Assembly (NCBI GenBank): GCA_019894975.1
Contig: JAGXNO010000034.1
Coordinates: 1 to 43,025, forward strand
Length of the DNA: 43,025 nt
Direction: 5' to 3'
From: Promethearchaeota archaeon
GTDB lineage: Archaea > Asgardarchaeota > Lokiarchaeia > Sigyniarchaeales > SOKP01
This document shows positions 16,463 through 24,478 of this stretch, piece after piece (within the stretch, counting starts at the first letter, position 1; every line of letters starts with the position of its first letter). Below the pieces are notes generated by a model that was not told where the DNA came from, searched no databases, and saw nothing but the letters and a program-made list of their open reading frames with translations. A program made the position numbers and the translations under genes.

Positions 16463-17452
16463 TCATTTTTGAAATTCTTCCGGAATTTGAACTGTAAATG
16501 TACAGATTAATCCTCCTGTAAGAGGTGTTTCTATTGGTTCTACAATAGTTGGTTGATCAAATATTACATCCCAATATTTTTTAGTGTATCCTGCACTGCA
16601 ATGACAGAAGTGTGAGGAAAGTTCTTGTCGTGTGTCGTTTTTTATTGCACCTCTAACCCATGGGCAATAACAACTATAAAATCCTTTCATATTATTATCT
16701 TTTGCTTGTAGAAAGTTTTTTGTTTGATAAGGCATTTTAGCAGTAATAATTTTATCTCCTTCTCTTATACCAGGAGAAATGGTGGGTGTGTTTTTGACAA
16801 AATTTATTACTTCTTCATCAATAAATTGAGCAAATTCTAGAGTTCCTTCTTTTTGATGATTTTGAAGCCTTTCAACCAGTTCTTGCTTTTTTACCTTTAA
16901 AAATTCATCAATATCATTCATTTTTAAGAAATCTTCTCTATCTTTCTCAATAGACCCAGGCCTACCATGTAAACATGGTTTTAATAGTTCAATTGTTTTT
17001 TCTTCACCGATTTTCCCTTCTAATCTTTTCATTATTACTTTAGTGAATTCTGGTTTTCTCTCGGGATCAATCCCTAATGGGGGAATTTCAATATCTTCAA
17101 AAATTTCATTTCGTAATTTTTCTCCATATTGCTCAGCAACTCTTTGATATAGATTATCCATTGCATTATATGACTCGGATATATCAATAATCTCAACTAT
17201 ATAATCATAAGCTTTAATAAAATTTGCATAATTAATCAGAGCTCTTATTGCATCTAATACAAGATCTTTCTTGCCATTTTCAACTAAATCTTCAGTAAAT
17301 TTTGTTATCTCCCCATTGGAAATAGTATCAATATCTTTGTCGCTTTTATCTAAAAAGCTGTTGAATTCGTTTAACCTTGAAATGTAAATGGCAGTTTGTT
17401 CTTGAGAGACTTTGTTTTCGGAGAGATATTTTATGAATTCTTTTTCATTCAA
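16463..17452 (-). CDS. Unrecognised two-part protein: helical integrase-N-like region plus Cys-rich domain
   Basis: 329 residues. Residues 1-100 (EFIKYLSENKVSQEQTAIYI, then INYANFIKAYDY) read like the helical SAM-like/core-binding fold of tyrosine recombinases. No recombinase catalytic domain follows. The second half has GFYSCYCPWVRGAI and SSHFCHCSAGYTKKYWD, a paired C-x-C pattern I associate with the DUF6144/aminothiazoline-hydrolase-like group, often found near regulators and small-molecule enzymes. The start is TTG at 17452, with AGGTG seven bases upstream; no in-frame ATG lies nearby. The function is not known to me. Confidence 0.6.
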   Translation of the reverse strand: MNEKEFIKYLSENKVSQEQTAIYISRLNEFNSFLDKSDKDIDTISNGEITKFTEDLVENGKKDLVLDAIRALINYANFIKAYDYIVEIIDISESYNAMDNLYQRVAEQYGEKLRNEIFEDIEIPPLGIDPERKPEFTKVIMKRLEGKIGEEKTIELLKPCLHGRPGSIEKDREDFLKMNDIDEFLKVKKQELVERLQNHQKEGTLEFAQFIDEEVINFVKNTPTISPGIREGDKIITAKMPYQTKNFLQAKDNNMKGFYSCYCPWVRGAIKNDTRQELSSHFCHCSAGYTKKYWDVIFDQPTIVEPIETPLTGGLICTFTVQIPEEFQK

Positions 17453-17812
17453 AACATAACACCTATTCAGACAATATAAAAATTAATTTATGAAATAGCT
17501 TAATTATACTTTGAGGTTATGAAATTCATTTTACTGTTTATCATGATACGTTCTTTATTTAAAATTGATATGTAATTTTAGTTTTGATTTATTAAATCCT
17601 AGAGCGTGCTTATTGAAATTTGTTAATATTCCAGAAGCAAGACCCAACTTTATTTGTTCTATGAAACCGAGAGTAATATTTTTTATGATAAAGATTTATA
17701 TATAAAAATTTATATAAATTATAAAAAACTAACAAATATTATCAAGAATTACAAAATTTGCACATATTCTCTTGACTCTTTTGTATAAAAAACAATTTAA
17801 CTGGTTAAATCA
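17453..17812. other. Divergent 360-bp intergenic region
   Basis: It separates the minus-strand gene at 16463 from the plus-strand chemoreceptor. It is very A+T-rich with TATA-like boxes at about 17694-17703 (TTTATATATA) and 17779-17790 (TTTTGTATAAAA), the latter placed for a leaderless start at 17813. A 46-codon minus-strand frame (17555-17695) lacks a good start and is not called. Confidence 0.5.
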
Positions 17813-18940
17813 ATGGTAGAAACTAATTTTACAATAATAGATAATCAAGCGACAACAATAATTATAATAGCGACAATAATTTTTGTCTTTGTTTGTAGAA
17901 AGCGTCGTGACCTATTGAAATGGCTTCCTTCTTATTTTCTAGTCATGATAGGGCAGTTATTAAGTGCATTTCATAATTTTTTAGGAGAAACAGGAAGCAT
18001 ATTAATGAATGTTCTCTTCGTTCTTTCTATAATTTTAATATTCATTGGGGTAACCAAAGAATATTATTCCACATTTATTGAACCAAAATTAAATAATAAA
18101 ATTAATGAAAAAAATCTGTTTGGGATGTTTTCAATATTGCCTATTATACTTGGTGCAGAATTTCTTATCCTAACTCTTTCTCTCTTAAGTATTTTCATGC
18201 AATTTAAATTATATCTAAAAAATAGGTCCCCAACATACGCTTTTTTCATTTTAACGCTAGTTGCTGCTTTTCTCACGATTCTTTCTTCAACAATAAGAGA
18301 CTTAGATTTAATAGAGACAAATGAATTTGGTATAGGAATGACAATTATATTTGTTTCTTTAATGTTAATAACTGGTCTTGTTGCTATATTAGAATTACAA
18401 ACTGAAAAATTTCAAAAATCATTGAGAAACATATTGGCTGAGAGTTCCTCCGCAAGCATAAATGTATCGAATATTGCAACAGAATTATCTGCAAGTGCAA
18501 GTGAAGTAAATGCTGCATCCGAAGAAATTTCGTCTTCTACACAAGAAGCCACTTCCATAACCGAAGAAGTAATGAATTTGTCAAATAAAATTTTGAATAT
18601 TATGAATATAATCACAAGTATTTCAGATCAAACCAATTTGCTAGCTTTAAATGCTAGTATAGAAGCAGGAAGGGCGGGGATGCATGGGCGCGGATTCGCA
18701 TTTGTGGCTAGTGAAGTGAGAAAATTAGCAGAGAACTCTAAAAATGCCATTTCAAGCACGGATACGGATATAACTGAAATTATCCACAAAATCAGAACTG
18801 TTTCTCAATCGATGGAGGGAATAACTGCTAGTGCTGAGCAACAAACGGCTTCGATGGAAGAGATAGCTGCTACAGCAAATAAATTAGATAAATTAGCTGA
18901 ATCTTTAAAAGCATCTCTAATTCAAAGTAAAAAACTCTAG
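17813..18940 (+). CDS. Membrane chemoreceptor-like protein (MCP signalling domain without HAMP)
   Basis: 375 residues. The first about 200 carry roughly six to seven hydrophobic segments (for example [32 protein letters not shown] and [18 protein letters not shown]). A methyl-accepting chemotaxis signalling domain follows directly: the hairpin tip is [20 protein letters not shown], then [18 protein letters not shown]. No HAMP domain and no large extracytoplasmic sensor are visible. The cytoplasmic coiled coil is short. The tip is intact, so coupling to CheA/CheW is possible, but no che genes are in the window. An Asgard chemoreceptor of 7TM type is my reading. Start ATG. Confidence 0.85.
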   Translation: MVETNFTIIDNQATTIIIIATIIFVFVCRKRRDLLKWLPSYFLVMIGQLLSAFHNFLGETGSILMNVLFVLSIILIFIGVTKEYYSTFIEPKLNNKINEKNLFGMFSILPIILGAEFLILTLSLLSIFMQFKLYLKNRSPTYAFFILTLVAAFLTILSSTIRDLDLIETNEFGIGMTIIFVSLMLITGLVAILELQTEKFQKSLRNILAESSSASINVSNIATELSASASEVNAASEEISSSTQEATSITEEVMNLSNKILNIMNIITSISDQTNLLALNASIEAGRAGMHGRGFAFVASEVRKLAENSKNAISSTDTDITEIIHKIRTVSQSMEGITASAEQQTASMEEIAATANKLDKLAESLKASLIQSKKL

Positions 18941-19061
18941 AGGAAATTTTTCTCTTTTTTCTATTTTTCTTCTTATAAAAAATAAAGATTCCAGAAAGAA
19001 TTATAAGGTATAGATTAAAAATTAATTTAAGAAGGAATTCAGTTTCAATGAAGGTTTTTAA

Positions 19062-19070
19062 TTTATATAT
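19062..19070 (+). promoter_or_regulatory. TATA box of the gene at 19088
   Basis: TTTATATAT lies about 20-26 bases before the ATG at 19088, so the transcript would have almost no leader. No ribosome-binding site is visible, which fits leaderless translation. Confidence 0.45.
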
Positions 19071-19087
19071 TTAAAATATGATATTAT

Positions 19088-20473
19088 ATGGCTTCTCAAG
19101 TTATTGAACGTAAATTAGTGAATAATAATATTTTTTTTGTAATCCCAAGTTGGGGAAATGTACTCGGGTACCCAACGCTTGGTAATTATGCAAATCATAA
19201 GATTTCTAAAATCTCCCAGGATCTAGTTATATTCTTAAGTGGTACCGAATGTGCTATATCAACAGAATTCGGAACGCATTATTATTTATTTGGGTTAGGA
19301 TATTATTACGTTAAATTTGAATTACAATCTGGAAGATATATTACAGACAATCGACAATTAACAGGCTTAATGTTAAACGATTTTGTTTATGATCACTTAG
19401 CAACTTCAAAAAACATTACATTAGAAAATGATAGAGATGTTATTGTTGGTGAAAAATTAGTTAAATTGCCGATTGACATGTCATTCAAATCAGAAAACAA
19501 GATAACGTTCATCCAAGGCACTCTTATGCGAAATTTATTTATTCCCTATAAAGACATCTTCTTGGAGTTCATGGAAACAATTCGCGATCCCCAATCCTTT
19601 CAATTAAATAAAAATGGTCACATGATGTTAAGTACGGAAAGGGATTCTTATAATAAAATATTGATATCAGGGGATATGGAATACGAACCTAAAGCCGCAT
19701 ATTTAAATCCTACAGCCGGATTATCTGGAATTACTTTTGGAGCAGACAGACATTTAGCGGATAATTTTACATCCTCTGAATTAAAACAAATTAAAGAAAC
19801 GATTATAAAATTGAAAATTCTCTTTTCTTCTATTGACTATGATCCTATGTTTTTGTTTTCAATTATTGAAAACTCAGCTCCTGTACTCAACACATCTCAA
19901 CCCATTACATTTAATCTTGAGAATGACCGTATGGATAAAAGAATGCCTAAAGAATCAATTTTCATTTCAGCTGAAAATAGGATGAATTCTTTCAAAGAAT
20001 GGCCTCAAGAATTTAAAAGACAAACAAAAGCTCAATCAGAAAATAGTGGTATCCGAGAAAAATCTAGACTATATCAACCTAAAAAACAAGAGAAGCTTGT
20101 AAAACCTGCTGTTATGAAACTACAAAAGAAAGAAGAGGAATTTCAATTGAGGACAATGAACCATCCTTTTGTAGAAAAAAAACCTCTTCCATATATGCCC
20201 CATGATAATGTTATGGAAATTCTTTTGACTTTAAAAAAGATTGTTGAAGAAAATTATGAGATGAACACTATTGGAAAAGCGTTTGATATCGCAAGAAACA
20301 ACATAAAAAAGAAGGTCCTTCATGAAAATTATCTATGGGATCTTAGCAAATATGCAAATCTTTATCAACGAACAGAACCTAATCTAGGATTAAGCCCAAA
20401 AGAAACCACAGAACTTCTTGAAGAAATTGATAAGTGGGTAAAAATATCAATAGAGCACTCTGATAAATTATAA
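19088..20473 (+). CDS. Unrecognised protein, co-located with profilin/roadblock-like gene
   Basis: 461 residues with no family I recognise. The first 290 residues look globular, with alternating beta strands (FFVIPSWGNVLGYPTLGNY, GLGYYYVKFELQSG). Residues about 300-370 are charged and low in hydrophobics, a likely disordered linker (KKQEKLVKPAV, KKEEEFQL). The last 90 are helical (NVMEILLTLKKIVEENYEMN, IDKWVKISIEHS). No signal peptide or membrane segment. It lies 21 bp upstream of the small profilin/roadblock-like gene on the same strand, so a joint cytoskeletal or regulatory role is possible, but this is inference only. Confidence 0.7.
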   Translation: MASQVIERKLVNNNIFFVIPSWGNVLGYPTLGNYANHKISKISQDLVIFLSGTECAISTEFGTHYYLFGLGYYYVKFELQSGRYITDNRQLTGLMLNDFVYDHLATSKNITLENDRDVIVGEKLVKLPIDMSFKSENKITFIQGTLMRNLFIPYKDIFLEFMETIRDPQSFQLNKNGHMMLSTERDSYNKILISGDMEYEPKAAYLNPTAGLSGITFGADRHLADNFTSSELKQIKETIIKLKILFSSIDYDPMFLFSIIENSAPVLNTSQPITFNLENDRMDKRMPKESIFISAENRMNSFKEWPQEFKRQTKAQSENSGIREKSRLYQPKKQEKLVKPAVMKLQKKEEEFQLRTMNHPFVEKKPLPYMPHDNVMEILLTLKKIVEENYEMNTIGKAFDIARNNIKKKVLHENYLWDLSKYANLYQRTEPNLGLSPKETTELLEEIDKWVKISIEHSDKL

Positions 20474-20494
20474 TATCAAAATTAAGATTTACTT

Positions 20495-21154
20495 ATGGCA
20501 AATATCAAATCGATTGTAGATAAACTGCAGAAACATTATCCCGATGCCTCTCAAGTTGCGGTTGTAGAGAGATCGGGAAAATTATTACATTCCCGTGGTA
20601 AGTGGGATGTAAAAAGAGACATTAAAGATGTAATCACTAATTGGAATAATGGGAATGCTCAATTTGTAACTCTTGATGGCATTAGATATTCTATTTTACA
20701 AATGGAACCTGAGCGATTCATCGCAACAAATCGTAAAAACAAGGGTCATTTGATTGGAGCGTCTACTCCAGACGGAAATACGCTTTTTATTGCTCATATA
20801 AAACCAAAAACAAAGGGCTGGTTTCATATGGCATATCCCGCTGTAGCTAGAGCTGCTGCTATGATAACAAAGAAATCAGAATCGCAGTTTATAGAAACTG
20901 ATGTTGATTTATCAAATGTGAGTGAAACTAATGTAGTAGAATCCTCCACAGGATATAATTCTTCTAGCGTTCTCGTACAACAATCATCGATAGATTCTTC
21001 TCTTAAAGCTGAAATTGATGGATTCTTACAATGGATCAATAATCCTCAAGGATTAGCAGGATATATTTCATATGTCTTGCAGCAAAATGATAACTATAAA
21101 ATATCTCAACTTGCTCAATTGTATAACGAATTCTACGATATTTTCTATGGCTAA
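20495..21154 (+). CDS. Profilin- or roadblock-like small protein with C-terminal extension
   Basis: 219 residues. Residues 1-125 show the profilin/roadblock-type alpha-beta layout: an N-terminal helix (IVDKLQKHYPDASQVAVVE), a strand turning at ERSGKLLHS, then DGIRYSILQMEPERFIATNR, KNKGHLIGAS and TLFIAHI, ending in a helix (AYPAVARAAAMI). The order G-x-[KR]-Y-x-[IV]-x4-E-P followed by K-x-K-G-x-[IL] resembles plant-type profilin, though roadblock/LC7 proteins share the same general topology. A Ser-rich linker and an extra helical tail (residues about 155-219) follow. Asgard genomes are known to encode profilins that regulate actin. No signal peptide. It follows the unrecognised gene at 19088 by 21 bp. 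I favour profilin slightly over roadblock. Confidence 0.55.
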   Translation: MANIKSIVDKLQKHYPDASQVAVVERSGKLLHSRGKWDVKRDIKDVITNWNNGNAQFVTLDGIRYSILQMEPERFIATNRKNKGHLIGASTPDGNTLFIAHIKPKTKGWFHMAYPAVARAAAMITKKSESQFIETDVDLSNVSETNVVESSTGYNSSSVLVQQSSIDSSLKAEIDGFLQWINNPQGLAGYISYVLQQNDNYKISQLAQLYNEFYDIFYG

Positions 21155-21249
21155 ATTTTCCTTTTATTATTAAATCTTAATTGTAACTTTTATTATCTTG
21201 AGTAAATTATATTTTATTAATCTAAAATTCTAATTTAACTAGAGAAAAA

Positions 21250-22020
21250 ATGTCATTACCTTCTAAAAAAGCGATACAAGTAGATGAGAATACAACAGAT
21301 TATGAGTATAAGATGCTAAATCATGTTATGCAACTTCGATACCATGAAGAGAAATGCGTTGAATGTGGCTTCTGCACACGTGTTTGTCCTGTTACTATCT
21401 CGATTTACGATGAACCCTTGAAAAAAACAGCTATAGGCACTCCAGCTTTTATGAAAGTCGAATCTGATAAAAAGATCGTAGTTGATACTGATAAATGCGT
21501 TTGGTGCGGTAGTTGTACATGGATCTGTCCGGGTTATACCTTAGAACTATTTATTAATGGTGAAAAAAAGCTTAACCTTGTTGATAATGGTTCTCTTCCA
21601 GAATTTGACGAAGAGGTTCGAACTTTAGAGAATGGAAATAAAGTTCGCAAGGTAGTAGAAGGTTCTATAACAATTACCTGCAATGAAAAAGACACAAAAG
21701 TGTTAGATGCATTTTGCGATGAGTGTGCTGTAGTTGCTATGGAACGTCAAGATAAAGAGATAAAAGTTGATCGCGATAAATGTATTCTATGTTTCAAATG
21801 TACTGAAGCTGCTAATAACTATGATAACATAAGTGTGGAAGTACATCGTGATAGATTTAGAAATATAAAGGGAGAGCCCTCTTCTATATGGAATGGAATA
21901 ATGTTAAGACTTCTTGGAAAAGAAGGGAAAGTTAAAGGAATTTTAAGCCGTAGTCAAAACAAACTCGCAGATGCGGTTATTAGATTACTAGGCCGAGAAG
22001 AAACAGAAGAAGAATCTTAG
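21250..22020 (+). CDS. Multi-cluster 4Fe-4S ferredoxin-like protein
   Basis: 256 residues. Cluster motif 1 is C36/C39/C42/C46 (CVECGFCTRVCP) and motif 2 is C83/C86/C89/C93 (CVWCGSCTWICPG), together a 2[4Fe-4S] ferredoxin core with a 35-residue insertion. A further group, C156/C159 and C178/C181/C184 (CILCFKC), lacks the final Cys-Pro and may bind another cluster or be degenerate. The C-terminal 55 residues are basic and helical. It is cytoplasmic and likely an electron carrier or oxidoreductase subunit. No partner enzyme is adjacent. ATG start. Confidence 0.85.
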   Translation: MSLPSKKAIQVDENTTDYEYKMLNHVMQLRYHEEKCVECGFCTRVCPVTISIYDEPLKKTAIGTPAFMKVESDKKIVVDTDKCVWCGSCTWICPGYTLELFINGEKKLNLVDNGSLPEFDEEVRTLENGNKVRKVVEGSITITCNEKDTKVLDAFCDECAVVAMERQDKEIKVDRDKCILCFKCTEAANNYDNISVEVHRDRFRNIKGEPSSIWNGIMLRLLGKEGKVKGILSRSQNKLADAVIRLLGREETEEES

Positions 22021-22103
22021 TTTAATTTTATTTTGGCATTACTCTTTAGTATTACTTCTTGTTTTTATTAAATTATCTTTATAATCCAAATTGTGAATGA
22101 AAA

Positions 22104-22610
22104 ATGGAGGAATCTTTAGAACAATGGTTAGCAAAGCATAATATTAAATACATCTTACATAGTCATACTGCGGTTTTTACAGTACCTGAAGCGAAAATTC
22201 ATGCGGGACACATATCGGGATCTCATTGTAAGAACTTATTCCTCAAAAATAAAAAGTCAGGACAATTATATCTAGTGACAATTCCGTATGATAAGCGATT
22301 GGATCTTAATCAATTCCGCAAGATGATTGGTGCCCCAAAAATACGATTTGCAGGTCCAGAGGATCTTCTTGAAGTGTTGGGTATTACACCTGGTGCTGTA
22401 TCCCCACTCGGTTTAGTAAATGATACAGATGATAAAGTAATATTCATGATTGATGAAAATATTTGGAATGCTAATGAGATTTGTTGCCATCCTAATGTAA
22501 ATACTGAAACTCTCCAAATTCCGGGCACTGAATTTCAGAAATTAATTAAAGCTACCGGAACTACTATGGAGATTAAGAACCTGCCCTATTTAGAACTAAC
22601 AAATAATTAA
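22104..22610 (+). CDS. YbaK/ProX-type aminoacyl-tRNA deacylase
   Basis: 168 residues of the YbaK/PrdX family, which hydrolyses mischarged tRNA (mainly Ala- or Cys-tRNA-Pro). Family landmarks are HSHTAVFTVPEA, GSHCKNLFLKNKK (the conserved lysine lies in this stretch), LVTIPYDKRLDL, and TPGAVSPLGLVND. The full domain is present. The length and the PrdX-like C-terminus (CCHPNVNTETLQI) favour the free-standing ProX/PrdX type. GTGA lies close before the ATG. No co-transcribed partner is evident. Confidence 0.92.
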   Translation: MEESLEQWLAKHNIKYILHSHTAVFTVPEAKIHAGHISGSHCKNLFLKNKKSGQLYLVTIPYDKRLDLNQFRKMIGAPKIRFAGPEDLLEVLGITPGAVSPLGLVNDTDDKVIFMIDENIWNANEICCHPNVNTETLQIPGTEFQKLIKATGTTMEIKNLPYLELTNN

Positions 22611-22628
22611 AGCTATTTAATTTGATTT

Positions 22629-23549
22629 TTAGTTTATATTCTGAAGTCCCTTATAATAATTTAAAGCATTTTTAACCACCGATTCCAGACTAATTTTAAG
22701 AACTGGCATGCTGGAAAAATCTTTATAAACTGTATCCCATATTAAATCTAATAAAAATTTAAGATCATTAAGTTTTTCATTATTTTGGTTAAAAATGTCC
22801 ATCCATGTATTGTACATCGAGACGGAATTATCTAAAAAACGCTTAATATCGCTGTCAGTAAATACACCGAAATGCGCGATGCAGAGATAATCTAAATCTA
22901 GTGACCTCATTTTTTCAATTGATTCAAGATAATCTTTTTCTTGCCAATATACTGAATTCGCATTACATACAAAAAAATTAGTGAACCACCGCATCCCAGG
23001 AGCATCACCAACAAAGGCACATTTATTTTTCTCATCGAATATAGAGATATGATCTGGCATATGCCCTGGAGTTTCGATGATTTCTAAGTAAAAGTCATCA
23101 TCAAGGAACAGTTTTTCTTTATCTTTCAAAGGAGACACTCCTTCTATATTAAGATAATCAGAGTAATATGGTTCATCTTCAAAACAAACGTTATATGATT
23201 GATCCTCCAAATTTGGGATCGCTTTTTCAGAGGCAAATATCTCAATTGGAGCTAATCCTTCCTCTTCCACTTTTTCTCGAAGAGTAATTACTCCTTGAGT
23301 GTGATCCCAATGAGAATGAGTGAGAATTAGTTTTTGTAAAGGCCATGCGCCGAATTTCTTTAAGGTTTCATAAACAGTAGAAGCCCCACTTCGAGAACCG
23401 GAATTAATTAAACAGTTAGCACCACTTTCTGTTTGTATTAAGTAAGTAGCATGCCCATTTCTAGATTGAATCCCTTCCTTATTTAGGTAAATAGCATCAA
23501 TAAGCCAGGTGTTATCATTAAATTTACCAGTTTTGTAAATATATCCCAT
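22629..23549 (-). CDS. Metallo-beta-lactamase-fold hydrolase
   Basis: 306 residues from ATG 23549 (TTG 23558 would add three), with GGTTGT upstream as a weak ribosome-binding site. The metal-binding motif is THSHWDHTQG; further ligands are in ETPGHMPDHIS, FVGDAPG (Asp) and CIAHFG (His), so the two-metal site is complete. The family includes hydrolases of lactones, glyoxalase II-type thioesters and others; the substrate is not readable. It converges on the deacylase gene with an 18-bp gap. A paralogue-like protein lies at 41438-42475. Confidence 0.88.
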   Translation of the reverse strand: MGYIYKTGKFNDNTWLIDAIYLNKEGIQSRNGHATYLIQTESGANCLINSGSRSGASTVYETLKKFGAWPLQKLILTHSHWDHTQGVITLREKVEEEGLAPIEIFASEKAIPNLEDQSYNVCFEDEPYYSDYLNIEGVSPLKDKEKLFLDDDFYLEIIETPGHMPDHISIFDEKNKCAFVGDAPGMRWFTNFFVCNANSVYWQEKDYLESIEKMRSLDLDYLCIAHFGVFTDSDIKRFLDNSVSMYNTWMDIFNQNNEKLNDLKFLLDLIWDTVYKDFSSMPVLKISLESVVKNALNYYKGLQNIN

Positions 23550-23617
23550 AATTAACAACCTTTTAATCAGTTTAAGTAGTCAAAAAGAATTTAAATTTAA
23601 AAAGAATAGTATTTGAT

Positions 23618-24409
23618 TTAAGAATACTTCTTGTATAATCCTTGTATGAATTCATCCAGCTCCTTCATGGATTTCTTCTCAGTAGCATACGCAATTTTCG
23701 CGCATTCATCTTCTAAATCGAAGCATGATTTTATGAAGCCTTTATTCATTATTGTTAGCATCGATTTTATAAAGAAGAGAAATTCTGTCTGATATTTACT
23801 TAACTGTTTCACAAACGAGAGCGTTTCAGTTTCTAATTGGTCAAGAGGGAATATTCTTGTAGGGAAGTTGATGTTTTTAAGTTCTTCTAATCCAACTTTA
23901 TCAGTAGTAAAAAGCAAGTTTTTGGCGTAATTCAATCCAAATGCTAATAACGGTAGAAGCGTTGCACCGGTTTGAGGAAAGGCTGAAATAGCTATTTCAG
24001 GTAAACGCAAATATAATTCTTCTTTTGAACGATCGGCAATTATCTTTAAATCGCATGCTAAGATAACCATGACACCAAATCCAACTGCAATTCCTTGCAC
24101 TTGAGCTACTATCGGCTTTTTCATGAGAATCAAGGTTTGATTTATCTTTCTTCCCCATTCCGTTATTAATGTCACATTCTCAGGGGAGCCTTGAATTTCC
24201 TTTAGGTCATAACCAGCTGAAAAAAAGCGTTGTCCCGAGCTTTTAATTAGAAGACATTTAACTTTTTCATCTTGATCAGCTTTAATTAAGCTTTCATGGA
24301 TTCGTTTTAACATCGCGACATTGCAGGAATTTGCCTTATCTGGTCTGTTAATTGTAATTGTAGCGATACGTCCTTTTACATCATACAAAATTAATTCTGG
24401 GTTACTCAT
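23618..24409 (-). CDS. Enoyl-CoA hydratase/isomerase (crotonase) family protein
   Basis: 263 residues. The crotonase fold is shown by IATITINRPDKANSCNVAML, the oxyanion-hole strand FFSAGYDLKEI and QGIAVGFGVMVILACDLKI, then LPEIAISAFPQTGA. The PE of LPEI keeps the second catalytic glutamate position. The usual G-G-G-x-E-L glutamate is replaced (GFGVMVI), so plain hydratase activity is doubtful and an isomerase, hydrolase or other crotonase reaction is possible. ATG start at 24409, divergent from the hydrolase gene at 24479. Confidence 0.88.
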   Translation of the reverse strand: MSNPELILYDVKGRIATITINRPDKANSCNVAMLKRIHESLIKADQDEKVKCLLIKSSGQRFFSAGYDLKEIQGSPENVTLITEWGRKINQTLILMKKPIVAQVQGIAVGFGVMVILACDLKIIADRSKEELYLRLPEIAISAFPQTGATLLPLLAFGLNYAKNLLFTTDKVGLEELKNINFPTRIFPLDQLETETLSFVKQLSKYQTEFLFFIKSMLTIMNKGFIKSCFDLEDECAKIAYATEKKSMKELDEFIQGLYKKYS

Positions 24410-24478
24410 AAGGTATTTAACTTAGAATATAATTTAAAATTCATTACAATTATAGAGACTAATTTGAATTTAAGAATT

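Noticed and set aside
17555..17695. 46-codon minus-strand frame
   Set aside because: No ATG/GTG start, no recognised family, and it sits in a promoter-rich intergenic region.
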